This document shows positions 5,912-7,578 of a stretch of DNA of 7,578 nt, piece by piece (positions within the stretch are counted from its first letter, which is position 1; each line of letters opens with the position of its first letter). The stretch comes from Thermoplasmatota archaeon (GTDB taxonomy: Archaea; Thermoplasmatota; Penumbrarchaeia; Penumbrarchaeales; Penumbrarchaeaceae), in NCBI GenBank assembly GCA_030595585.1, contig JAUVCY010000077.1, forward strand, positions 1 to 7,578, written 5' to 3'. The translations under genes were made by a program, and so were the position numbers. A model generated the notes under the pieces. It had not been told where the DNA came from and searched no databases. It saw only the letters and a list, made by a program, of their open reading frames with translations.

Positions 5912-5974
5912 CCATCTGTTACACTCTATTGCCCGGAAGAGAATCGATCAAGACTCGATGTTCCAGAAGTTATT

Positions 5975-5982
5975 GGAGTGAT
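5975..5982 (+). promoter_or_regulatory. Ribosome binding site of the beta-helix protein gene
   Basis: GGAGTGAT matches the archaeal Shine-Dalgarno GGAGGTGAT apart from one missing G and ends three bases before the ATG at 5986. It selects this ATG as start, which also places a proper signal peptide at the N-terminus. Confidence 0.6.
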
Positions 5983-5985
5983 CAA

Positions 5986-7578
5986 ATGCTGAGAAGAGTG
6001 GTATCGACAATACTTATTGTAGTCATCCTTATTCTTATCCAATTTATCGGGATCGGAACCGGTGAAGTGGAAGGTGATATTGGATCGACCAATTGGGAAG
6101 AAAACGCCATTTGGCTTACATCCCACGAGGGGATCAGCCTGAGTGGAGACGCTGAACTCGTGGACCAAGCTCTTGCTGAAGGGTGGCCCGGAAATGGTAC
6201 CGAAGGAAACCCTTATCTTCTGGATGAGTACTCGTTCATAGAGAGCACTGGAACGATCTATATCCGTGACACCACTCTTCATTTCAATATAATCAACTGT
6301 ACGTTTAATACAACGAGAACAGGGATCGGTCTACATGGTTCATCCAATATAACCCTGGAAAACAACACTTTCTTGGGTTTCAGCGACCCTTCGATCTCGA
6401 TTATGGAGTGCTACAACATCACCATTCTCCATTGCGATCTCAGCAACGGCCCCGAGAACGGCATTGAAATATATCATTGTTCACACATCCTGATCAAGGA
6501 GTCCGTGATAGAGAGTTCATCCTATCGAGGTTTCCTTATCTATAATGTAGATAATGTAACGATACAAAATGTTAATCTACGGAACAATTATCAAGCAATA
6601 GATATGTTGGTATGCGAAAATGTTCTCATTGAAAGTTCCAATTTCACAGATAGTAAAAATTACGGAATTGAGACAAGTCACATTAATAACCTTGTCATTC
6701 GGAATTGCGATATAGAAGGATTCTCAAGATATGGAATGAGTGTGCATGGCACCAATATCCTTATTCAAGACAACACAATAAGAGGGTACATTAGCGGACT
6801 CAAAATCGGCTATTTCAATGGGCTTGTGATGTACAATAATCAATTCCTTGGATGTGGGATCCATGTTAATAATGCACATGGGGATTTCTACAACAGTACC
6901 ATTCCTCCCAACAACACAGTAAATAATGTGCCGATCTTGATGATAAAGGACCGTGATTTTAATGATGGAGAGGTGGACCAGGAATACAGCCAGATGATCC
7001 TTGTAAACGTCTCTGACCTGGTGATCAAGGATAAAACGATCGTCGAGGTCGGGACACTGCTTACATTAATCAGCTGTTCCCGGATAGTGATCAATGGTCT
7101 TATTACATCCGATCTTGAAACAGGTGTGTATGCAATAAATTCAGATAACCTGACGATCACAAATTCATATATCCGTAATTTCAGAAGATACGGCGTTGTA
7201 GTACAGAATGGTCAAGATATCAAAGTAGATGAGAATACAATATGGAACAGCCATAACTCAGGTATAAGATTCAGCCTATCCACCCGAGGTTTAGCCTCTG
7301 GAAACATCATTGAAAACGTCTCGACAGGGATATCTCTGAGTGGGAATAAGGAGCTTATTGTTAAGGAAAATATTGTAAGAGATTGTGATCGATATGGAAC
7401 GGTCATTCAAAACAGTGACCTGACCGAGATCAGTAAAAATTCCTATGATAATTGTTGGATTGGGACCTATGTATCTGGAAATGGCAATGTCTCCATAATA
7501 GGAAATATCATAATGAACTCATCCTCAGGTGTCTCTCTCAGTAACGATATAGATCCAGATAGTACGGATCGAATGAGG
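5986..7578 (+). CDS. Secreted right-handed beta-helix (NosD-like) surface protein, C-terminus cut by window edge
   Basis: The frame runs 531 codons from the ATG without a stop to the last base, so the end is missing. Residues 1-26 are a clear signal peptide or membrane anchor (MLRR followed by an Ile/Leu/Val-rich core). EGWPGNGTEGNPYLLDEYSF (65-84) is the entry motif seen before beta-helices in many archaeal surface proteins. From about 90 onward come parallel beta-helix rungs of roughly 22-24 residues with repeated N-[IV]-T-[IL] and N-N-T-[FI] elements. NTVNNVPILMIKD (310-322) with SQMILVNVSDLVI (335-347) matches the N-T-V-N-G-x-P insert typical of NosD-like proteins. More than a dozen N-x-S/T sequons suggest heavy glycosylation. 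The role is probably at the cell surface, as carbohydrate binding, envelope or adhesion; no catalytic residues can be named. The gene is noticeably more AT-rich than the others. Confidence 0.88.
   Translation, partial: MLRRVVSTILIVVILILIQFIGIGTGEVEGDIGSTNWEENAIWLTSHEGISLSGDAELVDQALAEGWPGNGTEGNPYLLDEYSFIESTGTIYIRDTTLHFNIINCTFNTTRTGIGLHGSSNITLENNTFLGFSDPSISIMECYNITILHCDLSNGPENGIEIYHCSHILIKESVIESSSYRGFLIYNVDNVTIQNVNLRNNYQAIDMLVCENVLIESSNFTDSKNYGIETSHINNLVIRNCDIEGFSRYGMSVHGTNILIQDNTIRGYISGLKIGYFNGLVMYNNQFLGCGIHVNNAHGDFYNSTIPPNNTVNNVPILMIKDRDFNDGEVDQEYSQMILVNVSDLVIKDKTIVEVGTLLTLISCSRIVINGLITSDLETGVYAINSDNLTITNSYIRNFRRYGVVVQNGQDIKVDENTIWNSHNSGIRFSLSTRGLASGNIIENVSTGISLSGNKELIVKENIVRDCDRYGTVIQNSDLTEISKNSYDNCWIGTYVSGNGNVSIIGNIIMNSSSGVSLSNDIDPDSTDRMR

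Larger units (their letters stand above)
5749..5985. other. AT-rich intergenic spacer with promoter of the beta-helix gene
   Basis: These 237 bases hold no convincing gene on either strand. They mark a change from GC-rich sequence to AT-rich sequence. The left part contains an imperfect inverted repeat (5760-5812). The right part holds the TATA box (5904-5911) and ribosome site (5975-5982) of the next gene. No tRNA-like or other RNA gene was recognised. Confidence 0.6.

Noticed and set aside
5943..5959. ATCGA/TCGAT hairpin in the leader of the beta-helix gene as a riboswitch
   Set aside because: A five-base stem with no further structure or known aptamer pattern is too little; it is mentioned only as part of the leader.
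5926..6282. Minus-strand frame of 118 codons opposite the start of the beta-helix gene
   Set aside because: It overlaps the promoter, ribosome site and signal peptide of a convincing secreted protein, and has no recognisable features.

Overview
The window reads as archaeal, most likely from a euryarchaeal/Thermoplasmata-type lineage. This is inferred from gene content: an HMG-CoA synthase–thiolase–DUF35 operon led by an archaeal HTH regulator, TATA-type promoters with very short or absent leaders, and a secreted beta-helix protein carrying the GWPGxGTExNPY motif common in such archaea. No rRNA, tRNA, IS element or CRISPR array was seen. Seven complete or nearly complete genes and two genes cut by the window edges fill the sequence with short intergenic gaps.

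Minus-strand block (1-4753). Reading in the direction of transcription, a small basic protein with a possible Sm-like beta-barrel (4753-4397) is followed by a four-gene operon: HTH regulator (4292-3543), HMG-CoA synthase (TTG start, 3527-2463), thiolase (2463-1285) and DUF35 Zn-ribbon/OB protein (1285-884). The last three genes overlap by one base at each junction (TAATG, TGATG). This is the entry to the mevalonate pathway: acetyl-CoA to acetoacetyl-CoA to HMG-CoA, with DUF35 as the known scaffold of the thiolase/synthase complex. Its product feeds the isoprenoid chains of archaeal lipids. A CPBP/CAAX-type membrane protease (819-1, cut at its C-terminus) follows with its own probable promoter.

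Plus-strand block (4879-7578). A winged-helix–Nudix fusion (4879-5748) is transcribed divergently from the Sm-like gene. After an AT-rich 237-base spacer comes a secreted right-handed beta-helix (NosD-like) protein (5986 to the window end, 531 residues seen, C-terminus missing). Its base composition is clearly more AT-rich than the rest.

The most striking point is that the operon thiolase lacks the nucleophilic cysteine: residue 91 is Gly in the context AAGASGG, where the family normally has AACASGG. The HDCF cysteine is also replaced (HDSY). The HMG-CoA synthase beside it keeps all its catalytic residues. A second point is a spaced repeat, AAGTGA(G/A)CTT, just upstream of the regulator's TATA box, which could be the operator through which this operon is controlled. 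A third is the domain order of the HTH–Nudix protein, opposite to that of bacterial NrtR.
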